Assembly: GCA_035703165.1 (NCBI GenBank)
Contig: DASSYR010000092.1
Location: 1-64,000, forward strand
DNA length: 64,000 nt
Direction of reading: 5' to 3'
Source of the DNA: AWTP1-9 sp035703165
GTDB lineage: Bacteria; Bacteroidota; Bacteroidia; Chitinophagales; Chitinophagaceae
The notes below the pieces were generated by a model. It searched no databases and was not told the DNA's origin. It worked only from the letters and a program-made list of their open reading frames with translations. Positions 44,094-52,839 of this stretch are shown piece after piece. The stretch's first letter is position 1. Every line of letters begins with the position of its first letter. A program made the translations under genes and the position numbers.

Positions 44094-44711
44094 TTATTGA
44101 AAAATTTCTGTTACATCAATTTTCAAACCGGGCAGTATATTAGTTGTGAGCAAATCACCACCTGCATACATTTTGCCTCCTGTATATTTTCCTTCATTAT
44201 TCAAAATATACACAATTAAATTTTCTTCTGCCGGATTTACAATCCAGTATTCCTTTACGCATGCCTCTTCATACAACTCAAACTTTACTCGTATCTCTTT
44301 ACGTGAATTCCCGGGTGATAATACTTCTACAATAATATCTGGTGCACCAACACAACCTTTTGCATCTATTTTATCTTGATCACATATTATACATATATCC
44401 GGCTGAACAACTGTGTCAATCTCGATATCCTTTTTCTGTTTTTTTACTGGCAGCCTTACATCAAAAGGCGCCGTAAATACCTGGCATGTCTTTTTCTTTA
44501 AAAAAGTACCAATTTCAATTAACAGGTTACCACAAACTTTTTGATGTTTTGGGGCAGGACTCGGACTCATCTTAAAAATCTTTCCCTTAATTAATTCCAG
44601 CCTTTCTTCAAATTTCCATTGTAAATAATCAGCATAAGAATAACTGAGTAAAGGATCGGGTTCCTCTACTTTCTCAAACGTATTGTTATCTTCATTATAA
44701 ACAGTGTACAT
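44094..44711 (-). CDS. Uma2-family PD-(D/E)XK nuclease-like protein
   Basis: 205 residues of the Uma2/DUF820 family: LELIKGKIFKMSPSP (E39), VVQPDICIICD (D105) and APDIIVEVLSPGNSRKE (E129, K138) give the restriction-endonuclease-like active site. Uma2 proteins are common as scattered single genes, and their role is unclear. Here it lies between two amidoligase genes with gaps of 5 and 21 bases, so it is co-transcribed. Confidence 0.85.
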   Translation of the reverse strand: MYTVYNEDNNTFEKVEEPDPLLSYSYADYLQWKFEERLELIKGKIFKMSPSPAPKHQKVCGNLLIEIGTFLKKKTCQVFTAPFDVRLPVKKQKKDIEIDTVVQPDICIICDQDKIDAKGCVGAPDIIVEVLSPGNSRKEIRVKFELYEEACVKEYWIVNPAEENLIVYILNNEGKYTGGKMYAGGDLLTTNILPGLKIDVTEIFQ

Positions 44712-44716
44712 AAATT

Positions 44717-45670
44717 TTATATTAACGTTTGCTTATTGGCGCTGCGTTTAATGTATTCTCCCCATGTTGAGTTATCAATGCCGGGTTTTTGTGCTACTGC
44801 TCTTTCAATTGCATAATTGGCAGATGTCTCCACCACCCAATCAAAATTTTCCTGCCCCACACTGGTTACTTCCGCATCGGGAGCAGGGTTACAAAAGTCA
44901 ATAGCATAGGGTATATTGTTACGAATGGCTAATTCAACAGTATTAAAATCATACCCCAGGTATTTATTAATGCGAAGTACGATTTCTTCCATTAATTTAT
45001 ATTTTTCAGGAGAAGGTGTAAAGTTTGCCACATATCTAAGATGGTGTGGATTACGAGGCTCATAAGGCATAATACGTACATATTTACCACCAATACAATA
45101 GCACCGGTAATATTCCTCAAAAATTATTTCTTCTTGTAGAAGCATAACCAGTTGGCCCGTTTCCAGATATTTTTTAAAAAAGTCATCTTTGCTTTCCAGT
45201 CGGTACACGTTTTTCCATCCCCCTCCGGCAAATGGCTTCATATAGGCAGGAAAACCCACATAGTTGAAAATACCTTCCCAATCCATCGGATAGGCCAGGT
45301 TACTAAATGAGAGCTCAGATGTATCGTCCGGCATATCCCTGGAAGGAAGAATCACGGTTTTAGGAACAGGTACTCCAATTTTTACGGCTAAGCAATTATT
45401 AAAAAATTTTTCATCGGCGCTCCACCAAAATGGATTATTAATTACCGCAGTACCGCAAATAGCCGCATTCTTCAAAAAGGCACGGTAAAAGGGAACATCC
45501 TGGGAAATGCGATCAAAAATAACAGCATATTCACCAGCATCCCCCTGTATTACTTTGTCAATATGTACAGGTTCTGCAACAATTCCATCAATGTTTTTAG
45601 CATTAATTCTTTCAATTAGAGCCATAGGAAATGAACGTTCTTTACCGAATAGAATGCCGATTTTTTTCAT
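44717..45670 (-). CDS. RimK-type ATP-grasp ligase
   Basis: 317 residues. A flavodoxin-like N-domain is followed by the ATP-grasp fold: AYMKPFAGGGW (K145, G149-151), LLQEEIIFEEYYRCYCIG, and the metal site FNTVELAIRNNIPYAIDFCNPAPD (E246, D258, N261). It ligates a carboxylate to an amino group; the closest logic is peptide/amino-acid ligation as in RimK or D-Ala ligases. It leads the minus-strand operon behind a good promoter at 45721-45752. The substrate is unknown. Confidence 0.85.
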   Translation of the reverse strand: MKKIGILFGKERSFPMALIERINAKNIDGIVAEPVHIDKVIQGDAGEYAVIFDRISQDVPFYRAFLKNAAICGTAVINNPFWWSADEKFFNNCLAVKIGVPVPKTVILPSRDMPDDTSELSFSNLAYPMDWEGIFNYVGFPAYMKPFAGGGWKNVYRLESKDDFFKKYLETGQLVMLLQEEIIFEEYYRCYCIGGKYVRIMPYEPRNPHHLRYVANFTPSPEKYKLMEEIVLRINKYLGYDFNTVELAIRNNIPYAIDFCNPAPDAEVTSVGQENFDWVVETSANYAIERAVAQKPGIDNSTWGEYIKRSANKQTLI

Positions 45671-45720
45671 TTGCTATTAGTTTTTGTGTGTGTCGAAAAT
45701 TTAAAGACCAACCTTATTCT

Positions 45721-45752
45721 CAAATATATTTTTAATGAGGTAAATAAACAAA
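45721..45752 (-). promoter_or_regulatory. Promoter of the ATP-grasp/Uma2/GCS2 operon
   Basis: Minus strand TTTG (45752-45749), a 20-base spacer and TATATTTG (45728-45721): a good match to the Bacteroidota consensus, about 50 bases before the ATP-grasp ATG. Confidence 0.7.
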
Positions 45753-45813
45753 TGAGGGGCTATAATTTAGTAATAAAATTATATAATGTTAACAACATCG
45801 AGCTTCTTTTTCC

Positions 45814-45821
45814 TATTTTTG
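45814..45821 (+). promoter_or_regulatory. -7 box (TATTTTTG) of the esterase gene
   Basis: Exact TAnnTTTG match ending 7 bases before the ATG at 45829. With the minus-strand promoter at 45721-45752 it makes a divergent control region for the amidoligase cluster. Confidence 0.5.
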
Positions 45822-45828
45822 AAATTAT

Positions 45829-46635
45829 ATGCATCATGCAAAATCTCTGAATATCCTAATAGAAAATGAGGAAATAAGTTCCGTCTTTCTTAGCCGTACA
45901 GTTCGGGTTGATTTTTATTCGCCTGCAGTTAGCGCTAAGTCTGGTGATATGAGTTTATTACTTTTAAATGATGGCCAGGATTTAGCAAAAATGGCCTTTG
46001 AAGAGGTTATAGATAATTTATATAATAATGATTTGCTTAATCCGCTTTTATGCGTAGGCATCCATTGTGGGGCTGATAGAAAGATGGAATACGGAACAGC
46101 CGGGATACCGGATTACAAGGGTAGAGGGGCTAAAGCCACTTTTTATACACAATTCATTCTTGCTGAATTGATCCCGTATATTCAAAACAAGTACCCGCTA
46201 TTTTCTTTTAAGGAAAAATCATTTGCCGGTTTCTCACTTGGCGGCCTGAGTGCATTAGACATAGCCTGGAATTATCCTCAACACTTTTCCAAAGTGGGTG
46301 TTTTCTCGGGTTCATTATGGTGGAGAAATAGAGGATATGACAATGGTTACAATGATGAAACCGATAAAATCATGCATGCGAAAATCAGGAATGGAAACTA
46401 CCATCCTTCAATGAAATTTTTTCTTCAATGTGGCGCCGCAGATGAAAGTGAGGATAGAAATAATAATGGAATCATTGATTCTATTGATGACACACTTGAT
46501 TTGATAAAGGAGTTAAAGAAAAAAGGATATAATGATGTGGACATTAAATATCTTGAATTGGCTGATGGCAAACATGATATACCTACCTGGAAAAAGGCAT
46601 TTCCTGATTTCCTAAAATGGGGCTGGGGGAAATAA
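45829..46635 (+). CDS. Alpha/beta-hydrolase esterase (esterase D-like)
   Basis: 268 residues without a signal peptide. Putative esterase family: LLLLNDGQD, the nucleophile elbow GFSLGG (S136), and H249 in GKHDIPTW. Between strand and helix it has DRNNNGIIDSIDD (209-221), which looks like an EF-hand/dockerin-type calcium loop. Divergent from the amidoligase operon, so it probably trims or activates the same product (inference). Confidence 0.85.
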   Translation: MHHAKSLNILIENEEISSVFLSRTVRVDFYSPAVSAKSGDMSLLLLNDGQDLAKMAFEEVIDNLYNNDLLNPLLCVGIHCGADRKMEYGTAGIPDYKGRGAKATFYTQFILAELIPYIQNKYPLFSFKEKSFAGFSLGGLSALDIAWNYPQHFSKVGVFSGSLWWRNRGYDNGYNDETDKIMHAKIRNGNYHPSMKFFLQCGAADESEDRNNNGIIDSIDDTLDLIKELKKKGYNDVDIKYLELADGKHDIPTWKKAFPDFLKWGWGK

Positions 46636-46738
46636 GTTTTTATGGTGATAATAATTTCACATCAGTCATCTTTTCAAATTTCTTAACAACATTAAAACGC
46701 CACCTTTTTTCCGGGAAGATTTTTCGGGATTAATAAAA

Positions 46739-46772
46739 AGAAAGCCGTCTCAAAAGTTTGAGACGGCTTTCT
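46739..46772. terminator. Bidirectional terminator, 16-bp perfect stem
   Basis: AGAAAGCCGTCTCAAA (46739-46754) and its complement (46757-46772) face each other around a 2-base loop, flanked by A- and T-rich runs. It sits between the convergent esterase and TonB receptor genes. Confidence 0.9.
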
Positions 46773-46789
46773 ACTAAAAATAAATGCCA

Positions 46790-49700
46790 TTATTGAAAAG
46801 TATAACGTATAGTTATTTGTCCTCTCCAACGCGTAGCATTGTAGGCATCACTTCTTAGATCAAGAATATCATTAGCTTTTAAATTGTTGATGTTACGATA
46901 AGTAATATTTGGCTTTAATTGCCCATTAACAAGTGTAGAGCTATAGTTTGTATTTTCTACTGTGATTAACTGATATTGATCAACACCTGGTGTACGATAA
47001 ATTCTTCCCCATGTTCTGTTTAAAAGGTTAGTAAAGTTAAATATGTCAAGTATCACAGAAAACTTATTATTAACTCCACGTATCTTAATATTAAAGTCTT
47101 GTTGAATTCTTGCATCTACTATATGGCTAAATGGTAATACGGCTCCATTTCTTTCTGCAAATTTACCTCTTCTGGTTTTAAGATATCTGTCATTTTCAAT
47201 ATACGCGTCTAAAAGTCTCCATTGATCAGCAACAGAGTAAGTAACGCCGCCTGAAGTGTAAGGAACAGCTACTCTTTGCCAATCAAGAAGGTTTTGAGGT
47301 ACATAAATCAAATCCTGTGTCTCATTGTTTACCCCATTATTATCAAATATCAAACTTCTTGTATAAGTATAAGAATAAGGAGAACCAGATTGACCATTAT
47401 AGAAAAGAGTTACCGTGGTAGCTAACCTGTCTTTAAAGTATGCGAATTTCTTTGAAACATATGCATTAATTCTGTGTAATTGGGCAAAATCACTTCTGCT
47501 AAGCTCTAAGTTGCTTCTACCGGTTGATGTTTCAATAAACCTCCAGTTGCTATTATTCTGGCTGCTGGTACCATCAAAAATGCTATAAGAATCTCCGTAT
47601 GAATAGCTGGCGTTTAACGCCCATCCATTAGAAAAAGATTTATCAATTGCTACAGAGAAATTATAAGAAAATCCTTTTTTACCTTTTGCATTTGTAATAA
47701 GGAAAATTCCGGTTGAATAAGGATTCTGTGTGCCTGCTACAGTGCCATTTAAATCTATCCTGTTATAAGTGGTGCTATTTGTTAAAAAAGTAGTTTGGCC
47801 TAATACATTTGTTAAACCTCTAACTCCAAAGAAGTTTTTATAATCTACTTCATTGATATTTTTTTGGTATAACAGGTCTATTTGTAAATTCCACCTATTA
47901 CCAAGTTCCTTATCAAAACCTAACGAGGTTTTTAACACTTTGGGTAGCTTAAATTTAGGATCAATTAAATCAATTTGTCCACTGGGAGGAGTAAAAGTTT
48001 GACCTACGTCCTGCGGTTGATATTGATTAAATGGATCGGCTCTGAATGTAAAGCTTGGTAAAGCGTTTATAGCAGAGGAATTAAGTGAAATACCACCTAC
48101 ATTCACACCGGTGTTGTTATATGCTCCACCGGGCCACACAAGTGGAATTCTTCCTGTGAAGAAACCGATACCACCTCTTATCTTGAGTTTTTCTTCCTTA
48201 ATGTTATAAGTAAATCCGACTCTGGGCGATACACTTAACTGAGCTTGTGGCCTTAATCCGGATCTCGCTCCATTCAAATCGTAAAATAAGCTGATTTGGG
48301 GAACAGCATACTTATTAAAAAAGGTATCTAAGTTAGGAGTGGTAAGGAATTCAAAATTGTCAACCCTTACACCATAATTTAATTGAAAATCATTAGTTAT
48401 GTCCCATTGATCAGCAAGGAAAAAACCTAATCTTAATGTGTTAAATTTAGCAGCAGCAGAACTTCCATCTCCGGTTTTACTATCAACTAGAGAAAATGAA
48501 CGATTGTAGGTAGCCGGCTTAGCATCAGTTAACCAAGCGAGTACACTACTATATGTATAGGCCCCGTAATTTTGACGGATAAAGAGGTTATAGGATTTGC
48601 TGTATTCCAAATCAACCCCGGCTTTTATTTGGTGTCCCTTTCCAAGTGATAATTTAAACTCATCAAAAAAAGCGATATTATCCTGTTTTAATTGGTTAGC
48701 TGTTGAAAATTCTTCTGTACCAAAAATATAGCTGGTGCCATTTACCGAGTTCAGTGTTACTCTTGGGAAGTCTTTACCAAGCGCATCTCTATCATCCAAT
48801 ACATGTGTATAAGTAAGTAATGCTTTATTAGAAATCCGACGAGAAAAGTTTGATAATAACTCAAGTGAACCGGAATGAGTGGTGCTAGGGAATAAATAAC
48901 CACCATTAAAGAATCGAATTGTAGTAGTGCTGCTAGGCGATGTTAACGATCTTTCAGAACCAGTGTAACGATAAGAAGCATTTAGCTTATGTACGTTGCT
49001 GAGATTAAAAGTAAACTTAGCAGCAACTTTGTTACTTGTAACTAAATCAGGTATATTCTCCCATGAACCGGGGTCATATCCATAGCTATTTAATTTTGTC
49101 AAGATACTTGAAACGCTGTCTCTAAAACTAGCTACTCTGAATGTTGAGGGGTCAAAAGGCTGAGGTCTTTCATCATCTTGTCTTTCAAAACTCAAGAAGT
49201 AGAAAGCCTTATTTTTAATTATGGGACCACCTAAAGTAGCTCCAAAAGTTTTAGCACTGAAATCAGGAACTCTTTTTGCAACTGATTTTTCTCCCGTGGG
49301 AGTTTTACCAGCCAAATTTTCATTTCTGAAAATGTAATAGGCAGATCCGGTAATTTTATTAGTACCACTTTTTGTATTAGCATTAATTGAGCCTCCGGTA
49401 AAGTTACCAAGCGCTACATCGTAGGGTGAAACACCTACCTGAAATGCATCAATAGCATCAATGCTAATGGGAGGGGAACCGGTCTGACCTCCGTTCGCTC
49501 CTGTTTCACTCAAACCGAAAACATCATTATTTACTGCTCCATCAATTGTTAATTGATTATACCTGTTGTTTTGACCAGCAATAGAAATACCACCACCATA
49601 AGTAACCCTGGCCTGCGGTGTTAAGCGGATAAAATCAGTCAGTTGTCTTCCAACTGTTGGCAAATTAACTAATCTGTCTCTACCAATATTGGTTTCCACG

Positions 49701-50098
49701 CCACCTTTTGCCCCTTGCCGTTGCCTGGTACCAGTAATAACAACTTCTGTAAGGGTTACTGAAGCAGGAACCATGTTAATTTCAATACGGAAAACTTCTC
49801 CTAAATTTAGAAATATATTTTCCTGCTTTTGTGGTGAGAACCCCGAGTATGTAACTTCTATTTTGTACGGGCCGCCGGGAGCTACGTTTGAAATGGTAAA
49901 TATACCCCTCGAAACTGTTTGCGTTCTATAAACCGACCCTGTGGGCTCATGTGTAGCAACAACAGTAGCCCCAATAAGAGGTTCTTTTTTATCAGATAAA
50001 ACAACACCTGATATATTACTTGTTGTTACCTGAGCAAATAAGGAAGTGCCGCTGAAAACAGTGATCAGCAGTAAAGACATAATTTTTAATAATCTCAT
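46790..50098 (-). CDS. Oar-like TonB-dependent receptor
   Basis: 1102 residues from the ATG at 50098 (22 upstream codons in frame look non-coding). The signal peptide ends at SLFAQV. A carboxypeptidase-regulatory-like domain (about 27-110) is followed by a plug with VVITGTRQRQ, LVNLPTVGRQLTDFIRLTPQ and NRYNQLTIDGAVNNDVFGL. A very long barrel ends in WRGQITIRYTFQ. Oar-family receptors of this size handle unknown, often protein or peptide, substrates. No SusD partner is present. Confidence 0.92.
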   Translation of the reverse strand: MRLLKIMSLLLITVFSGTSLFAQVTTSNISGVVLSDKKEPLIGATVVATHEPTGSVYRTQTVSRGIFTISNVAPGGPYKIEVTYSGFSPQKQENIFLNLGEVFRIEINMVPASVTLTEVVITGTRQRQGAKGGVETNIGRDRLVNLPTVGRQLTDFIRLTPQARVTYGGGISIAGQNNRYNQLTIDGAVNNDVFGLSETGANGGQTGSPPISIDAIDAFQVGVSPYDVALGNFTGGSINANTKSGTNKITGSAYYIFRNENLAGKTPTGEKSVAKRVPDFSAKTFGATLGGPIIKNKAFYFLSFERQDDERPQPFDPSTFRVASFRDSVSSILTKLNSYGYDPGSWENIPDLVTSNKVAAKFTFNLSNVHKLNASYRYTGSERSLTSPSSTTTIRFFNGGYLFPSTTHSGSLELLSNFSRRISNKALLTYTHVLDDRDALGKDFPRVTLNSVNGTSYIFGTEEFSTANQLKQDNIAFFDEFKLSLGKGHQIKAGVDLEYSKSYNLFIRQNYGAYTYSSVLAWLTDAKPATYNRSFSLVDSKTGDGSSAAAKFNTLRLGFFLADQWDITNDFQLNYGVRVDNFEFLTTPNLDTFFNKYAVPQISLFYDLNGARSGLRPQAQLSVSPRVGFTYNIKEEKLKIRGGIGFFTGRIPLVWPGGAYNNTGVNVGGISLNSSAINALPSFTFRADPFNQYQPQDVGQTFTPPSGQIDLIDPKFKLPKVLKTSLGFDKELGNRWNLQIDLLYQKNINEVDYKNFFGVRGLTNVLGQTTFLTNSTTYNRIDLNGTVAGTQNPYSTGIFLITNAKGKKGFSYNFSVAIDKSFSNGWALNASYSYGDSYSIFDGTSSQNNSNWRFIETSTGRSNLELSRSDFAQLHRINAYVSKKFAYFKDRLATTVTLFYNGQSGSPYSYTYTRSLIFDNNGVNNETQDLIYVPQNLLDWQRVAVPYTSGGVTYSVADQWRLLDAYIENDRYLKTRRGKFAERNGAVLPFSHIVDARIQQDFNIKIRGVNNKFSVILDIFNFTNLLNRTWGRIYRTPGVDQYQLITVENTNYSSTLVNGQLKPNITYRNINNLKANDILDLRSDAYNATRWRGQITIRYTFQ

Positions 50099-50284
50099 AA
50101 CAGCTTGTTTTACGCTTGCAAAGAAAGGGAATAATAAGATATTATGCACACTTGATATTAACATTTTATTATTATTCCCTATTATCAGTCCAAATTTATT
50201 TATTATTTTATTTTATAATATGTTATGTACTGCTTTTTTAGGCTGGTTGCTAGCTGAGAATTACAGAGAACTATAGTATTTAAC

Positions 50285-50292
50285 TAACTTTG
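50285..50292 (+). promoter_or_regulatory. -7 box (TAACTTTG) of ribBA
   Basis: Exact TAnnTTTG match 15 bases before the ribBA ATG. No FMN-riboswitch-like structure is seen in the 209-base intergenic region. Confidence 0.5.
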
Positions 50293-50307
50293 CAAAAAAT
50301 TTAAAGA

Positions 50308-51501
50308 ATGCTGGATTCAATAGAAAGTGCGATAGAAGATATTAAATCAGGCAAATTGGTCATTGTTGTTGACGATGAGGACAGGGAAAATGAGGGTGAT
50401 TTTATTACAGCGGCCCGAAACATAACCCCTGAAATTATAAATTTTATGAGTATTCATGGGAGGGGGTTAATATGCGCCCCGCTTGTTGAAGACCGTTGTA
50501 TTGAGTTGCAACTTGAGCCCATGGTAAATAAAAACACCTCCCTTCACGAAACTGCATTTACCGTGTCTATTGATTTATTGGGGCATGGGTGTACTACCGG
50601 TATTAGCGCACACGATAGAGCCAAAACCATCCAGGCTTTAATAAACGATGAGACAAAACCCGAAGATTTAGGGAGGCCGGGACATATATTCCCTTTAATT
50701 GCCAAACGAGGTGGCGTGTTAAGAAGATCCGGTCATACAGAGGCTACTATTGACCTGGCAAGACTAGCAGGATTTGAACCCGCTGGCGCATTGGTGGAAA
50801 TTATGAATGAAGACGGCAGTATGGCAAGGCTACCTCAACTGGTTGAAATAGCTAAAAAATTTAATTTAAAATTAATCTCCATAAAAGATTTGATAGAATT
50901 CCGCTTACAAACGGATTCATTAATAGAAGAGGTGGTTCGTGTAGATATGCCTACGCGATATGGGTCTTTTAAGTTGGTTGGGTTTAAAGAAAAACAAAGC
51001 CAAAACGAACATTTTGCCTTGATTAAAGGCGAATGGAAAAAGGGTGAACCCGTTTTGGTAAGGGTGCATTCTTCCTGCTTTACAGGAGATATTCTGGGAT
51101 CTCTTCGCTGCGATTGTGGTGAACAATTGCATAAAGCAATGATGCATATAGAAAAAGAAGGGAGAGGTGTTATACTTTATATGAGCCAGGAAGGAAGAGG
51201 AATCGGGCTTATGAATAAATTAAAAGCCTATAAGCTACAGGAAAATGGCATGGACACAGTTGATGCTAATCTGCATTTGGGTTTTGGAATGGATGATCGG
51301 GATTATGGTATTGGTGCACAAATTTTACGAAAATTGAATATCAATAAACTCAGGTTGCTAAGCAATAATCCCCGAAAAAGAGCTGGTCTGTCTGGTTATG
51401 GATTGGAAATTGTTGAAACAATTCCCATTTTGGCTAAAGCCAATCCTTATAATGAAAAATATTTACAAACAAAAAGAGATAAAATGGGTCACAAGATTTA
51501 A
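50308..51501 (+). CDS. ribBA: Bifunctional DHBP synthase / GTP cyclohydrolase II
   Basis: 397 residues with two domains for the two entry steps of riboflavin synthesis. Residues about 1-205 are 3,4-dihydroxy-2-butanone-4-phosphate synthase (DDEDRENEGDF, HGRGLICAP, RSGHTEATIDLARLAG). Residues about 206-397 are GTP cyclohydrolase II (VRVHSSCFTGD, SLRCDCGEQL zinc cysteines, YMSQEGRGIGL). All key residues are intact, so both activities are expected. Other rib genes are not nearby. Confidence 0.95.
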   Translation: MLDSIESAIEDIKSGKLVIVVDDEDRENEGDFITAARNITPEIINFMSIHGRGLICAPLVEDRCIELQLEPMVNKNTSLHETAFTVSIDLLGHGCTTGISAHDRAKTIQALINDETKPEDLGRPGHIFPLIAKRGGVLRRSGHTEATIDLARLAGFEPAGALVEIMNEDGSMARLPQLVEIAKKFNLKLISIKDLIEFRLQTDSLIEEVVRVDMPTRYGSFKLVGFKEKQSQNEHFALIKGEWKKGEPVLVRVHSSCFTGDILGSLRCDCGEQLHKAMMHIEKEGRGVILYMSQEGRGIGLMNKLKAYKLQENGMDTVDANLHLGFGMDDRDYGIGAQILRKLNINKLRLLSNNPRKRAGLSGYGLEIVETIPILAKANPYNEKYLQTKRDKMGHKI

Positions 51502-51659
51502 AAGTATGCCCTTTTAAATCTTTAGTATTTGCGCAAAATTGAGGTTAAATAAAAAACAATTACCTTTTTTAATAACATGCCTGTATCGGGGAGTGGCAAT
51601 TAACAGCCAGACAGATTGTGTTTATTTTCAGCAGTAAACATTGTTTTTATAACTAATTT

Positions 51660-52145
51660 TCATAACTGTCTTACCATCCATACATCACAACCAAAATGTC
51701 CGCTGCTTCCCAATGGGCCTTGCAAATACTCAAATCCAAACTTTTCATACACACTTACCGCTTTGCGCAACTCGGGCATTGTTTCTAAATAACAATGTGT
51801 ATAATTATTTTCTTTAGCCCACTTTAAACAATCATCAATTAAGTGGCGCCCTAATCCTATACCCCTTATTTCTTTTTTTAAATACATTTTAACAAGTTCA
51901 CAATATCCCGTGGGTAAATTATCTGTCGGGTAAATGCCGGCTCCCCCAACTATATCGCCATTATACTCAGCAATAAAGTAAACAGCACCTTTTTTCTGAA
52001 ACAGTTCGTACAAATTATCCGTAGTAGAATCGTAATAAACAGTACCGGGCTTATTCGCTCCGAATTCTTCCAGGGATGTTCTTATAATTTTTGCAATAGC
52101 AACATTATCAGCAGCAGTTAATAACCTGATAGTAATGTCTTTCAT
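51660..52145 (-). CDS. GNAT-family acetyltransferase
   Basis: 161 residues. GNAT fold with the acetyl-CoA motif A around KMYLKKEIRGIGLGRHLIDDCLKWAKE (R/Q-x-x-G-x-G/A as RGIGLG) and the C-terminal YEKFGFEYL. The acceptor substrate is unknown. A -7 box (TACATTTG) ends 4 bases before the start, so the transcript may be leaderless. Confidence 0.9.
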   Translation of the reverse strand: MKDITIRLLTAADNVAIAKIIRTSLEEFGANKPGTVYYDSTTDNLYELFQKKGAVYFIAEYNGDIVGGAGIYPTDNLPTGYCELVKMYLKKEIRGIGLGRHLIDDCLKWAKENNYTHCYLETMPELRKAVSVYEKFGFEYLQGPLGSSGHFGCDVWMVRQL

Positions 52146-52149
52146 ACAA

Positions 52150-52157
52150 CAAATGTA
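52150..52157 (-). promoter_or_regulatory. -7 box (TACATTTG) of the GNAT gene
   Basis: Exact TAnnTTTG match on the minus strand, separated from the ATG by 4 bases (TTGT). Confidence 0.45.
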
Positions 52158-52265
52158 AAGGCAGAAAAAATTTTCTAATTAATCTTGGTTTTTTATGGGT
52201 TTATTAACCAGTATTATAAATGTTTTACGGGAAATAAAAGTTAAAGCAACTTTTGATAAAACAAA

Positions 52266-52290
52266 GAAACCGCTTTGATGAAACGGTCTC
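52266..52290 (-). terminator. Probable terminator after ndk
   Basis: On the minus strand GAGACCG pairs with CGGTTTC (one G-T) and the inner TTT/AAA can add pairs; a T-rich tail follows. The core is similar to the terminators at 46739 and 54798. Confidence 0.6.
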
Positions 52291-52310
52291 TTTTATCTAC
52301 TTTAAAAAAA

Positions 52311-52727
52311 TTAAAATCTTTCTAAGCCACTGAAAAAGAAGTCGCCTTCAATTTTTGCATTTTCATCACTATCACTTCCATGTATGGCATTTTCACCAAC
52401 CGAAGCAGCATATAATTTGCGGATTGTACCTTCTGCTGCCTGTGACGGATTGGTAGCCCCGATCAATTCGCGAAAGGCAGTTACAGCATTTTCCTTTTCC
52501 AGTATAGCTGCAATAATAGGACCACTGCTCATAAAGCTAACCAATTCACCGTAAAACGGTCTTTCCTTATGTATAGCATAAAACTCACCCGCCTTTTCAG
52601 CGCTAAGCTTTGTCATTTTTAATGCTACCACTCGAAAACCTTCTTTAATAATTCTGTCAAGAATAGCCCCGCTATGTCCATTCTTCATGGCATCGGGTTT
52701 AATCATCGTAAATGTTCTGTTATTCAT
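52311..52727 (-). CDS. ndk: Nucleoside diphosphate kinase
   Basis: 138 residues from the ATG at 52727 (MNNRTFTMIKPDA). The phosphohistidine is in NAIHGSDSDENA (H116), and RPFYGELVSFMSSGP and RELIGATNP are typical. It balances NTP pools with ATP. The frame extends upstream another 41 codons into the divergent gene's promoter region, which I do not include. Confidence 0.95.
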   Translation of the reverse strand: MNNRTFTMIKPDAMKNGHSGAILDRIIKEGFRVVALKMTKLSAEKAGEFYAIHKERPFYGELVSFMSSGPIIAAILEKENAVTAFRELIGATNPSQAAEGTIRKLYAASVGENAIHGSDSDENAKIEGDFFFSGLERF

Positions 52728-52839
52728 ATTTTGGGCTTTTTGGGGCCGCAAGATATAAAAATCGGTTGTAAGTTTTTGATTATGGGTTAGAGCCGGTAGC
52801 CGGGTAAGCAGAATTCCCGTACCTTCGCACCCGTTTAAA

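Noticed and set aside
50099..50307. Intergenic region before ribBA checked for an FMN riboswitch
   Set aside because: It is AT-rich with no recognisable conserved RFN core, and the -7 box leaves a leader of only about ten bases.
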